In this document: piece after piece, positions 1 through 7,356 of the stretch
How positions within the stretch are numbered: position 1 is the first letter of the stretch
Layout of the letters: every line of letters begins with the position of its first letter
DNA from: Candidatus Harrisonbacteria bacterium CG10_big_fil_rev_8_21_14_0_10_49_15
Lineage (GTDB): Bacteria > Patescibacteriota > Minisyncoccia > UBA6257 > 1-14-0-10-44-23
Length of the DNA stretch: 54,021 nt
Reading direction: 5' to 3'
Assembly (NCBI GenBank): GCA_002773415.1
Contig: PFBD01000008.1
Span: 1-54,021, forward strand
The notes under the pieces: generated by a model
What the model saw: only the letters and a program-made list of their open reading frames with translations
What the model was told of the DNA's origin: nothing
Databases searched by the model: none
Made by a program: the position numbers and the translations under genes

Positions 1-132
1 CCGTCTAGAGTTTTCTGTAGAATACTCTAGAGATGACGGCTCCAGGGGTAATCCAGCGCAGCGCTATACTAGGGGCATTAAATTTGATGCTTAAGCGGCG
101 TTGATATTGCTATTCTCTCCGAATGAGGTGTT

Positions 133-232
133 GCAGGTTCGATTCCTGCCGGGAGCACAAGCAGGTTCCCGCCCATTTTCAATGGGCGAGGCTCGCCCAA
201 GAATTTTGGGCGGCGATTCCTGCCGGGAGCAC
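133..232 (+). repeat. Duplicated tRNA 3'-end remnant with a palindromic insertion
   Basis: A T-arm plus 3' acceptor strand (gcaggttcgattcctgc, then cgggagc) is present at 133-158. A second copy at 161-232 is split in the T-loop, after gcaggttc, by about 46 bases made of nested CGCCCA/TGGGCG palindromes. I could not fold a complete cloverleaf from the upstream sequence: no proper anticodon loop with U33 is found. I therefore read this as tRNA remnants rather than a working tRNA. The alternative is a tRNA with an odd or interrupted 5' half starting near base 39 (gctcc). Confidence 0.45.
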
Positions 233-249
233 TAAGGTGTTAAGTTAGC

Positions 250-278
250 TTGACATAAATATTGTTTCTTTGTAAGAT
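250..278 (+). promoter_or_regulatory. Sigma70-type promoter of the Xre regulator
   Basis: TTGACA at 250-255, a 17-nt spacer and TAAGAT at 273-278. The ATG at 287 lies 8 nt after the -10 box, so transcription would begin at or next to the start codon (leaderless mRNA). This decides the start in favour of ATG 287 over the TTG at 281. Confidence 0.65.
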
Positions 279-286
279 TATTGTCT

Positions 287-499
287 ATGGCAGCTGAGGA
301 GGTGGTAAATAATGTTTATGGCCTGCGGCAGGCGAGTGGGATAACGCAAGAGGCGCTTGGGGGCGCGGTGGGCGTGAGCCGGCAGACAGTTATTGCGATT
401 GAGAAGGGGAATTATATCCCCTCGGTTCTTTTGGCTATTAAGATAGCTAAGTTTTTTAAGCGACCGCTAGAGGAGGTTTTTTATATCAAAAAGAGTTAA
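287..499 (+). CDS. Small Xre-family helix-turn-helix regulator
   Basis: A 70-aa single-domain DNA-binding protein. The HTH core is visible as YGLRQASGITQEALGGAVGVS followed by RQTVIAIEKGNYIPS, and the C-terminal LEEVFYI ending is typical of the short YgzD-like Xre group. Such proteins commonly repress their own small operon and usually sit beside a small membrane protein, as here (next gene 9 nt downstream). The promoter gives a leaderless transcript. The ligand or signal cannot be told from sequence. The family call is firm, the exact role inferred. Confidence 0.85.
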   Translation: MAAEEVVNNVYGLRQASGITQEALGGAVGVSRQTVIAIEKGNYIPSVLLAIKIAKFFKRPLEEVFYIKKS

Positions 500-508
500 A
501 ATATTACT

Positions 509-871
509 ATGAAACAATTTTGGCCGGAATTTGTGTTTGGATTGCTACTTATAATACTTTTGGTTTTCTTAGTAAATCCCTTCCCGATGTATATGCCGAA
601 CACCGCGACTATGGTTATTTTGGTCTGTGCTTTGCTTGCATTTGCTATTTTTGGCGCTCTTGTCTGGCGCGAACGGGCAACAGATGAGCGAGAGGTGGCT
701 CACCGGTCGCTGGCGGGGCGTATAGGCTTTTTAGTGGGTGCAGTCGCCTTGGCTATCGGGGTGCTGGTTCAGAGCTTACAACATCAGCTGGATCCCTGGT
801 TGGTTATCGGGCTGGGAGTGATGGTGTTGGGTAAGCTGGTGGGCCTTGTTTATGTTCGTCTGCGTCGGTAG
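509..871 (+). CDS. Small integral membrane protein partnered with the Xre regulator
   Basis: 120 aa with about four hydrophobic segments (near residues 7-25, 33-52, 71-88 and 96-115) and a short charged loop (WRERATDEREVAHRS) between the second and third. The arrangement, an Xre HTH gene followed 9 nt later by a protein with a conserved-looking ER.DEREV.HRS loop, resembles DUF2178-type pairs. The function of that family is unknown. It is probably co-transcribed with the regulator. I infer an envelope location from the hydrophobicity only. Confidence 0.7.
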   Translation: MKQFWPEFVFGLLLIILLVFLVNPFPMYMPNTATMVILVCALLAFAIFGALVWRERATDEREVAHRSLAGRIGFLVGAVALAIGVLVQSLQHQLDPWLVIGLGVMVLGKLVGLVYVRLRR

Positions 872-887
872 GCGATGTAAAGAGGAC

Positions 888-930
888 TTGACATATTATT
901 TGTACTGCCTTATCTTAGAGATAAGGCAGT
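888..930 (+). promoter_or_regulatory. Promoter overlapping a 12-bp perfect inverted repeat
   Basis: TTGACA (888-893), a 17-nt spacer and a TATCTT -10 (911-916). A perfect inverted repeat, actgccttatct/agataaggcagt (904-915 and 919-930, 3-nt loop), covers the -10 box and is followed by tttt. It could be an operator for the redox operon, the terminator of the preceding Xre operon, or both. Confidence 0.55.
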
Positions 931-955
931 TTTAGTAGTATTAATTTTATTTCTT

Positions 956-1549
956 ATGAATAAAAATCTTTGGATAGGAGTGGTAGTTGTAATCGTGGCG
1001 GTGCTTTTAGTTGTTGGTCTAAGTGGGCCGAGCACAGAGGAGGGTGCGATGGTAAGCCAGGGTGATCAGATGATGACTGACGAGGTGATGGGCGGAGATG
1101 ATAACATGATGGTAAAGCCGAGTGGCGATACTATGATGGATGATGGGATGGATGATGACGCCATGATGGTTTATGACGACTTGGTTGTCTTAGCCGGTGC
1201 GGAGGGCCCGGCGAAGCTGTATGAGTTTGATAGTGCGGCGTACTCTCGTGCGCAAGAGGAAGGAAAGCTGATAGCGCTATACTTTTACGCGAACTGGTGC
1301 CCAACTTGCAAGAAAGAGTTCCCGGTGATGCAGGCGGCTTTTGAGCAGCTGACGAACGATGACGTGGTTGGGTTTCGGGTGAACTATAACGATGACGAGA
1401 CGAGTAGCGATGAAAAGGAGCTGGCTCGGAAGCACGGCGTTGGTTATCAGCACACGAAGGTCTTTGTGAAGGATGGTGTGCGGATACTTAAGTCTCCGGA
1501 GAGCTGGGATCAGGCGCGATATGTATCAGAAATTAATAAAGCACTTTAA
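956..1549 (+). CDS. Membrane-anchored thioredoxin-like protein
   Basis: 197 aa. One N-terminal membrane segment (about 5-24) is followed by a low-complexity Met/Asp-rich linker (about 30-75) and a thioredoxin fold with the active site WCPTC at residues 114-118 (YFYANWCPTCKKEF). The linker should place the domain outside the cytoplasmic membrane. A CxxC of this type reduces or oxidises disulfides in exported proteins. It is followed 2 nt later by a CcdA-type electron conduit, so the pair probably forms an extracytoplasmic thiol-reductant pathway. The run of MM-D motifs is odd and could bind metal; that is a guess. Confidence 0.85.
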   Translation: MNKNLWIGVVVVIVAVLLVVGLSGPSTEEGAMVSQGDQMMTDEVMGGDDNMMVKPSGDTMMDDGMDDDAMMVYDDLVVLAGAEGPAKLYEFDSAAYSRAQEEGKLIALYFYANWCPTCKKEFPVMQAAFEQLTNDDVVGFRVNYNDDETSSDEKELARKHGVGYQHTKVFVKDGVRILKSPESWDQARYVSEINKAL

Positions 1550-1551
1550 CG

Positions 1552-2262
1552 ATGATAAGCGAACTTGGATTGGGAATAGCGTTTGTTGCCGGTATAGTTA
1601 GTTTTTTGTCGCCGTGTGTGTTGCCGATTATTCCCGGATTTTTGGCCTACTTGGCCGGAAGCTCGGTAGATAAGGCCGCGAGTGATCGGAAGGCAATTTT
1701 CCTGAACAGTTTGTTTTTTGTACTTGGCTTTGCCGCCATCTTCGCCATTTTGGGCGTACTGTTGAATACTGTTTTGGAGGCGGTGGCGTATGACGCGCAG
1801 ATCTGGTTGGCGAGAATTGGGGGAGTGGTGATAATCTTTTTTGGTTTGTATCTGACAAAACTGCTTCATATCCCTTGGTTGGATAGAGATCATAAGCTAG
1901 TGGTGAAGCATCGTTTTCAGTCTCGTTATCTGACCTCGTTTGTGTTTGGCGCCGCTTTTGCCGTGGGCTGGACGCCGTGCGTGGGCGCGGCTTTGGGAAG
2001 CATCTTGGGGTTGGCGGCGACGGCCCCGGGTTCGGCTTTGTATCTACTTTTTGCTTATGCGCTTGGGCTGGGTATTCCTTTTTTGGTGGTTGGTCTATTT
2101 GCGGCGCAGGCGAGCGCTTGGATCCGGAAATACGCCAAGGTCATGAAGTATGTAAGTATCGTGTTCGGCGTTATTTTGATTGGCTTGGGTGTGCTGATCT
2201 TCACACAGCAGTTGAACAGGTTGGCGAGTTTTGAATTATTAAATTCATTCTTGTTGCAGTAA
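1552..2262 (+). CDS. ccdA: CcdA/DsbD-type transmembrane thiol-electron transporter
   Basis: 236 aa with six hydrophobic segments. The two signature cysteine motifs are present: LSPCVLPIIPGF near residue 21 and GWTPCVGAALG near residue 143. These are the paired membrane cysteines that pass reducing equivalents from cytoplasmic thioredoxin to extracytoplasmic thioredoxin-like proteins. The gene sits between two such proteins with 2-nt and 1-nt gaps, which supports a single operon and a shared pathway. The symbol follows the family name; whether it serves cytochrome biogenesis is doubtful, as no cytochrome genes are seen. Confidence 0.88.
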   Translation: MISELGLGIAFVAGIVSFLSPCVLPIIPGFLAYLAGSSVDKAASDRKAIFLNSLFFVLGFAAIFAILGVLLNTVLEAVAYDAQIWLARIGGVVIIFFGLYLTKLLHIPWLDRDHKLVVKHRFQSRYLTSFVFGAAFAVGWTPCVGAALGSILGLAATAPGSALYLLFAYALGLGIPFLVVGLFAAQASAWIRKYAKVMKYVSIVFGVILIGLGVLIFTQQLNRLASFELLNSFLLQ

Positions 2263-2263
2263 A

Positions 2264-3385
2264 ATGCAGAAGTATCGCGTGATAATTTTAGTGTTGCTGG
2301 TCGTGGCTATTGTGGTCGCGATTGGACTGCTGGAAAAAAGCCGGGTGGGTTCGGGGGGAGAAGAAAGGGGTGGATTAATACAACGCATGAACGATATGAA
2401 CGCAAAAGAAAAATCAGTAAAATATCCGGCGGCGCGGGAGTTAGCCGGAATAGCGGGTTACATCAACAGCGAGCCATTTAAGCTGGAGGATCAGATTGGC
2501 AAGAAGGTTATCTTGTTAGACATTTGGACGTATAGTTGCATTAACTGTCAGCGTACTTTGCCGTACTTGAATTCTTGGCAGGAGAAGTACGCGGAGGCCG
2601 GCCTGTTGATTGTGGGTGTGCACACACCGGAGTTTGAGTTTGAGAAAAAGTTGGAAAATGTGCAGCGGGCGGTGGAGCAGTATGGGATAAACTACCCGGT
2701 TGTTTTAGACAACGACTACGCAACCTGGCACAGCTACAACAATCGTTACTGGCCGCGTAAGTTTTTAATCGATATTGATGGCTATGTGGTTTATGATCAT
2801 ATCGGCGAGGGCGGCTATCAGGAGACGGAGCGGAAGATCCAGGAGCTGCTGGCCGAGCGAGCGGATCGGCTGGGAATTGAAGCGGATGTTGCCATGGAGG
2901 TATCAAACTTTGATACTGGCGCGCCAACCGCAGGCGGGAATAGCCCGGAGATCTATTTTGGCGCGAGCCGGAATAGTTATTTGGGTAACGGTAAAGATGG
3001 GAAAGTAGGCGAGCAGGTTTTCACCGAGCCGGAAGGGCTAAAGACGCATATTTTATACTTGGCCGGCCGGTGGCAGTTTGCCAGCGAGTACGCGGAGAAT
3101 TTAGAGGCGGGTACAAAGATTATCTATCGCTACGTGGGCCAGCGAGTGTTTTTTGTGGCGCAGGCGGATAAACCAACTAAGGCGCTGATCTTGCGCGACG
3201 GTGAGCCAATTGCGAAGGAGCTGGCTGGTGCAGATATTCAGTACGACGCGCAGGGGGATAGCTATATTGAGGTTAGCGAAAGCCGGCTTTACAAGCTCAT
3301 AGAGCAGGGGGCTCAGGAAGAGCACACGCTGGAGATAATCCCGCAAACCCCGGGGCTGCAAGCGTTTACTTTTACTTTTGGATAG
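2264..3385 (+). CDS. DipZ/TlpA-like redoxin with a C-terminal binding domain
   Basis: 373 aa. A signal anchor (about 4-22) is followed by a redoxin domain with the active site WTYSCINCQRTLP (cysteines 92 and 95) and the VVLDNDYATWHSYNNRYWPRKFLID block of the TlpA/DipZ family. A C-terminal beta-rich module of about 140 residues (starting near GASRNSYLGNG) resembles the C-terminal domain of mycobacterial DipZ. It would act outside the membrane as a thiol oxidoreductase supplied by CcdA. In DipZ both parts are fused to the membrane domain; here they are separate neighbouring genes. Confidence 0.85.
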   Translation: MQKYRVIILVLLVVAIVVAIGLLEKSRVGSGGEERGGLIQRMNDMNAKEKSVKYPAARELAGIAGYINSEPFKLEDQIGKKVILLDIWTYSCINCQRTLPYLNSWQEKYAEAGLLIVGVHTPEFEFEKKLENVQRAVEQYGINYPVVLDNDYATWHSYNNRYWPRKFLIDIDGYVVYDHIGEGGYQETERKIQELLAERADRLGIEADVAMEVSNFDTGAPTAGGNSPEIYFGASRNSYLGNGKDGKVGEQVFTEPEGLKTHILYLAGRWQFASEYAENLEAGTKIIYRYVGQRVFFVAQADKPTKALILRDGEPIAKELAGADIQYDAQGDSYIEVSESRLYKLIEQGAQEEHTLEIIPQTPGLQAFTFTFG

Positions 3386-3422
3386 GAGAAGGCTTGCAAG
3401 TAAAAAAATGATTTGAGAAAGT

Positions 3423-3470
3423 TATCACCCACCCGCTACTATGACTAGTCATAGTAGCGGGTGGGTGATA
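3423..3470. promoter_or_regulatory. 48-bp perfect palindrome upstream of the TrpR-like gene
   Basis: Every base from 3423 to 3470 pairs with its partner around the central ACTAGT. The core CTACTATGAC/GTCATAGTAG is repeated at 3994-4029. It lies 12 nt before the ATG at 3482. CTAG cores are typical of TrpR operators, so an autoregulatory operator is plausible. A transposon-like end is the alternative. Confidence 0.7.
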
Positions 3471-3481
3471 TAGTGGGGTGT

Positions 3482-3964
3482 ATGGGACAGGCGAAAAATC
3501 GTCCGAAGCGGACCCGCGGCGCTAATGATCCGGTATTGCCAAATATTTTCCCTTTTTTGGATATTCCATTCGTTGCTGAGACGACTTCGCCGCAAGCGTG
3601 GGAAGAGACTGCTTGGAATAAGGTGGTTGTACATCTAGGAACTCTAAATACCAAAGAAATAGATTCGTTTTTGAGGGTGGCGTTGAGTAGGCGAGAGCGC
3701 GATGCGTTGCTAAAACGCGTGGTAGCAATCCAGCGAGTAAATGGCGGAGCAAGTTATACAGAAATAAATGAAGAGTTAAAATTGTCGCCACAGACAATTA
3801 GTGCTTTGAAAAAGAGCACTGAGGCGCAGAAATATCAAACTTATTCAGACCAAGCTAAAGATGAAAAGAAAAAGAAGTATCGCGGCTCATATTTACCGGA
3901 TTCAGAAACCGATCATGATCCGCGACCATATAGAAATACAAAATACGGAAAGTTATATTACTAG
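3482..3964 (+). CDS. TrpR-like helix-turn-helix protein
   Basis: 160 aa. The middle part (LSRRERDALLKRVVAIQRV, then SYTEINEELKLSPQTISALKK) matches the TrpR/YerC-type HTH, in which a helical dimer presents a recognition helix to a palindromic CTAG operator. The C-terminus is basic and hydrophilic. I chose ATG 3482 over GTG 3461 because the latter lies inside the palindrome. The gene is bracketed by two copies of one palindrome, which suggests it either represses its own promoter and the next gene, or is cargo of a small palindrome-ended element. No tryptophan genes are nearby, so the trp operon is an unlikely target. Confidence 0.75.
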   Translation: MGQAKNRPKRTRGANDPVLPNIFPFLDIPFVAETTSPQAWEETAWNKVVVHLGTLNTKEIDSFLRVALSRRERDALLKRVVAIQRVNGGASYTEINEELKLSPQTISALKKSTEAQKYQTYSDQAKDEKKKKYRGSYLPDSETDHDPRPYRNTKYGKLYY

Positions 3965-3993
3965 GCTAAAGTAGTCTTTATTTATCTGTGTTG

Positions 3994-4029
3994 CCCTCCG
4001 CTACTATGACTAGTCATAGTAGCGGAGGG
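3994..4029. promoter_or_regulatory. 36-bp perfect palindrome, second copy
   Basis: Perfect over 3994-4029 and shares the 28-bp centre (CGCTACTATGACTAGT and its mirror) with the 3423-3470 site, but differs in the outer bases. It precedes the TATACT -10 box (4061-4066) of the 676-aa gene, so it may act as an operator for that gene. Confidence 0.65.
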
Positions 4030-4060
4030 GATAGAATATGCTGATGTTTAAACAGTGGTA

Positions 4061-4066
4061 TATACT
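4061..4066 (+). promoter_or_regulatory. -10 box of the 676-aa gene
   Basis: TATACT ends 8 nt before the ATG at 4075, so the transcript is probably leaderless. The ATG at 4071 is out of frame and stops after four codons. A -35 box is not obvious. Confidence 0.5.
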
Positions 4067-4074
4067 ATAGATGT

Positions 4075-6105
4075 ATGAGCGCTGAGTCATTGAATCAATT
4101 AGGGGCTGATGAGCGTCTTCCGGAGCGGGATGTTGCAGTGCCCGATAAGCAGACGGTGCGTCAATTTTCAAAGGAGCAAAATCCTGAGGAGCGAAAAAAG
4201 CTTGCAGCAGAATTGTGGGCTGGGCGAAAGGAGTATTTTGATAAGAAGCGCAGTCATCAAGAAGTCTTTGATGGACTCATTGGCTCGGCGAAAAAAAACG
4301 AAATTGAGGTAGCCGAGGTCGTTAGCCGTTTACAAGAAATTGATGAAATACTAAGAGAGCGTAAAGAATCTCGCTTAAAGGCAATAGCTAATGTTTTTAA
4401 TACGCCGAAGCTAGAGAGAGAAAGGGTTGAACTTGAAGGGCGCGGCGAGGAGATCGCCGCGGCGCAGCAGATTTTGCAGGAGCAGATCTCTGAGCGACAG
4501 CGGCAGATTGAAGATCGTACTTTACTAAAAGGCGCCCGTAAGCAGCTAGATGATTTTTATGCCGGAGAGGAGCGGGCTTGGGTAGAATATCAAGAAGCGG
4601 AGCGAGCACGAGATGTAAAGAATGTAATAGAGCGGTATGGGGCCTACGTTGTCCACGGCATAAAAGATCATTTTGTTCCTGGGGAAAATTCGATGTTGCG
4701 CTACGGCGTTGATATGGAAACTAAACTAAAGGTGCTGCTGGCTTTTGAGCCAACTCTTGCTACCTCAACCATTAGGTCGGGAGACAGGCCGCAGAATATG
4801 TGGGCACGAGAAGGCGCTTTGCTGACCGGTGGTCGTGTGTTGAGTGCGAGCCAGGGAGATGCGGCAACGGTTGCTACAGGTATTAAGCAGAGAACCGAGG
4901 GCTGGGGCGCTACTAGTAATATCGCTGAAAATATTCGCAAGGCTATTGAGGGGCGCGTTGTAAGTCGGGGCGGATATAACGAGCTGGTGGTTGAGAATCC
5001 GCAGGTAGTCGGTCTTTACGTGTGTCGAGATTATAAGGAGGGTGATCCTAGGGAGCGTAGTCCTGTTGCGGTAGAGAGGATAGTGGCGCTTGCGCAAGAA
5101 ACCGGTTTGCCGCTTTATGCGATTAGTAAGGGAGAGGTATATGAAATGACGTATGACTTTGATCCGGAGAGCTTGAAGCCGCGCCGAGATGATTTTTTAA
5201 AAATTAATCTTCCGCCGAAGCCGTTTAAGAGGATTTTTTTGGGTAGAAAAATATCGCCGAGCGAGCTGGCCCAAAAGTCTGTGGATATTTCTGATGCTCA
5301 GCGCGTTGAATGTGCTCGGGAAGTGTTAGGTAGCTCGCCTTTCAGGATGAAGGGATGGGAGGCTGGGTATGTCTCGCAGCGCACTGAGGGGAGTAAGATG
5401 TATGTTGACTTACACCCGGAGGCTTTAAAAGAAGCTCCGGCAAGATATAGCGAGGTATATACAGGAGAACCGCTGTACAGCCAGATGGAGTATTCTGCTG
5501 GGCGGTCTTGGGGAAAGCCGGAAAATATTATCTTAGATACAGGGGAAACGGTGGAAGTCGTTAGTGAAGTGCGCGCTCCGGATGGTTCGTGGCAGAAGGT
5601 TTTACGTACCGCTGAGGGATTATTTAGGCAGAGATTTCCAAGTCCGCACTTTGGCGAGGATAAGAGTCAGTCACAGCCAAAGACTGAGAGGTTCGAGGGC
5701 TGGGAAGAAGGGTATGCTAAAAGTCAATTAACTGGGAATTTTCATCTTGGCCTGGCCGGCGGAGCGCATGATTTAGGTGGGCCGGCGCGTAAAGAAACCT
5801 ATATAGGTGCTGTCTTCGCGCAGGTTGCGTATTGTAATGAGCAGATCACTGAACTTGAAATTTTGGTGAAAGAAAAACCGTATATGGAAAGTTCTTTGGA
5901 GACATACCGGCAGAGTATTAATTACATTGCTTATTATTTGTATGGGTTTGGGGAAGAGGCGGAAAAATTCGGCGATACGCAGACGCGGGACAAAGCTTGG
6001 GATAGAGCAGCTGAAATAATGCCACTTGATCAGATTCGTGAGGTTATTCAGCGCCGAGTCAATGAAAAAGGCGGCTATCGAATTACGCGGGAGGAGCTTG
6101 AGTAG
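4075..6105 (+). CDS. Large hypothetical protein with a coiled-coil N-terminus
   Basis: 676 aa that I do not recognise. Residues of about 25-185 are highly charged and helical (repeated E/K/R/Q with heptad-like spacing), suggesting a long coiled coil. The rest is a mixed alpha/beta region without a catalytic motif I can name. A paired element, MKGWEAGYVSQRTEGSKMY and later FEGWEEGYAKSQLTGNF, suggests an internal repeat of a WE-GY unit. No signal peptide or membrane segment is seen. It follows the TrpR-like gene and its palindrome, which may control it. Proteins of this kind in these lineages are often unannotated. Confidence 0.6.
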   Translation: MSAESLNQLGADERLPERDVAVPDKQTVRQFSKEQNPEERKKLAAELWAGRKEYFDKKRSHQEVFDGLIGSAKKNEIEVAEVVSRLQEIDEILRERKESRLKAIANVFNTPKLERERVELEGRGEEIAAAQQILQEQISERQRQIEDRTLLKGARKQLDDFYAGEERAWVEYQEAERARDVKNVIERYGAYVVHGIKDHFVPGENSMLRYGVDMETKLKVLLAFEPTLATSTIRSGDRPQNMWAREGALLTGGRVLSASQGDAATVATGIKQRTEGWGATSNIAENIRKAIEGRVVSRGGYNELVVENPQVVGLYVCRDYKEGDPRERSPVAVERIVALAQETGLPLYAISKGEVYEMTYDFDPESLKPRRDDFLKINLPPKPFKRIFLGRKISPSELAQKSVDISDAQRVECAREVLGSSPFRMKGWEAGYVSQRTEGSKMYVDLHPEALKEAPARYSEVYTGEPLYSQMEYSAGRSWGKPENIILDTGETVEVVSEVRAPDGSWQKVLRTAEGLFRQRFPSPHFGEDKSQSQPKTERFEGWEEGYAKSQLTGNFHLGLAGGAHDLGGPARKETYIGAVFAQVAYCNEQITELEILVKEKPYMESSLETYRQSINYIAYYLYGFGEEAEKFGDTQTRDKAWDRAAEIMPLDQIREVIQRRVNEKGGYRITREELE

Positions 6106-6110
6106 TCATT

Positions 6111-6215
6111 ATGCGTTTTATAGCTGACTTACATATTCATTCTAAGTACGCCAGGGCGACGAGTCCGCGGTTGGCGGAACGAAAGTGCGAATCCGGGAGC
6201 AGTGATTATGATTAA
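6111..6215 (+). pseudogene. Truncated PHP-domain gene start
   Basis: A 34-codon frame begins MRFIADLHIHSKYARATSP, the N-terminal metal-binding DLHIHS motif of PHP-domain phosphoesterases (the EndoQ-like group starts this way). After about 20 residues the similarity ends, and the frame stops at 6215, four bases before the ung stop. I read it as the 5' stub of a deleted gene. The domain identity rests on a short but characteristic motif. Confidence 0.6.
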
Positions 6216-6218
6216 GGT

Positions 6219-6899
6219 TCAGCGCCAGTCAATTTCTGGGAGGCAATTTTTTCTTAGATACCTATTGGTTTGACTAAAGTGTTTATTCCCGAAGAACCCA
6301 TTATGAGCGGAGAGCGGAGAGGGATGAGCAGATTTGAGAACTAGGTGTTTTGCGTGGTCAATTTGTGACCCTTTTTTGCGAGCATAGTTTCCCCAGAGTA
6401 AAAAGACCAGACCTTGTTTTTCTTCGGATAACTTTTTAATAACTGCGTCGGTAAACTGCTCCCATCCTTTATTTTGGTGTGAGCCGGCCGAATGCGCACG
6501 AACGGTAAGCGTTGCGTTAAGAAGTAGGACTCCTTGCTTAGCCCACCGAGAGAGATCTCCGTTTGTGGCTAACTCAACCCCTAAGTCGCTACTTATTTCT
6601 TTAAAGATATTTTTCAGGGACGGGGGGAGTTCGGTTTTTTCCGGAACAGAGAAAGAGAGACCAGTTGCCTGTCCGTCGTTGTGATAAGGATCTTGCCCGA
6701 GGATGACAACTTTTGTGTTTTGTAATGGGCAGTAGTCAAATGCCTTAAAAATATCTCTTGGTTTTGGGAAAACCACGGACTTTTCATATTCGGTATGAAC
6801 AAATTCAGTTAGATTTTGAAAATAATCTGTTAGGAATTCTTCAGATAAAATGGATTTCCAAGAAGGCTCAATTTTTACGTTCAGGGGTCTTTGGCTCAT
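6219..6899 (-). CDS. ung: Uracil-DNA glycosylase
   Basis: 226 aa, normal family length. It removes uracil from DNA in base-excision repair. The water-activating loop GQDPYH is at residues 68-73, the uracil-pocket strand reads GVLLLNATLTVR, and the DNA-intercalation loop is HPSPLSA. I start at the ATG at 6899 (MSQRPLNV) rather than the upstream ATG of the ORF track, which adds nine unalignable residues. It stands alone on the minus strand, next to the truncated PHP gene. Since EndoQ-like PHP nucleases also act on deaminated bases, the deletion may have left Ung as the remaining local deamination-repair gene; this is speculative. Confidence 0.95.
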   Translation of the reverse strand: MSQRPLNVKIEPSWKSILSEEFLTDYFQNLTEFVHTEYEKSVVFPKPRDIFKAFDYCPLQNTKVVILGQDPYHNDGQATGLSFSVPEKTELPPSLKNIFKEISSDLGVELATNGDLSRWAKQGVLLLNATLTVRAHSAGSHQNKGWEQFTDAVIKKLSEEKQGLVFLLWGNYARKKGSQIDHAKHLVLKSAHPSPLSAHNGFFGNKHFSQTNRYLRKNCLPEIDWR

Positions 6900-6991
6900 A
6901 TCCGATATATTATGGCATACTATCAATCGGTGGAAATAGACAGGACACTTTCTTCTTTTAAGTAAGGTGTTTGCGGTGCTACAATAAGGAT

Positions 6992-7345
6992 ATGAACTTT
7001 TCGGTTGTTTATCTTATCCATAGGTTCTTTTATCGGATTTGGAAGTTCGCTTACAACTGGTATGCTGGCGGTTTTTTGAATATTAGTCACGTCGCTATTG
7101 GTCTTTTTGAACGACTGGATACTTTTTTCGCGTTTGAAGTCACCTTGCGCAATATTACGCAGCCGCTTTACCAAGACAAAACAATTCTTGGTTATATTTT
7201 GGGTATTATCTTTCGAGTGCTGAGAGTATTGGTTGGCGCTTTGGTGTATGTACTGCTTTCCCTACTGACAATTGCCGTGTATTTATTCTGGGCGTTTTTG
7301 CCAATTTTGATCACAATTGAAGGCTTTGGTTTAGGCCTAGTATGA
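6992..7345 (+). CDS. Small membrane protein beside the Clp-like ATPase
   Basis: 117 aa. An amphipathic N-terminal half (FFYRIWKFAYNWYAGGFLNIS) is followed by one or two strong membrane segments (about 72-115). The start is the ATG at 6992, 6 nt after a TACAAT -10 box, giving a leaderless transcript. It lies 11 nt upstream of the membrane-anchored AAA protein and is probably co-expressed as a partner or anchor. I recognise no named family. Confidence 0.7.
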   Translation: MNFSVVYLIHRFFYRIWKFAYNWYAGGFLNISHVAIGLFERLDTFFAFEVTLRNITQPLYQDKTILGYILGIIFRVLRVLVGALVYVLLSLLTIAVYLFWAFLPILITIEGFGLGLV

Positions 7346-7356
7346 TGTTTTAAATT

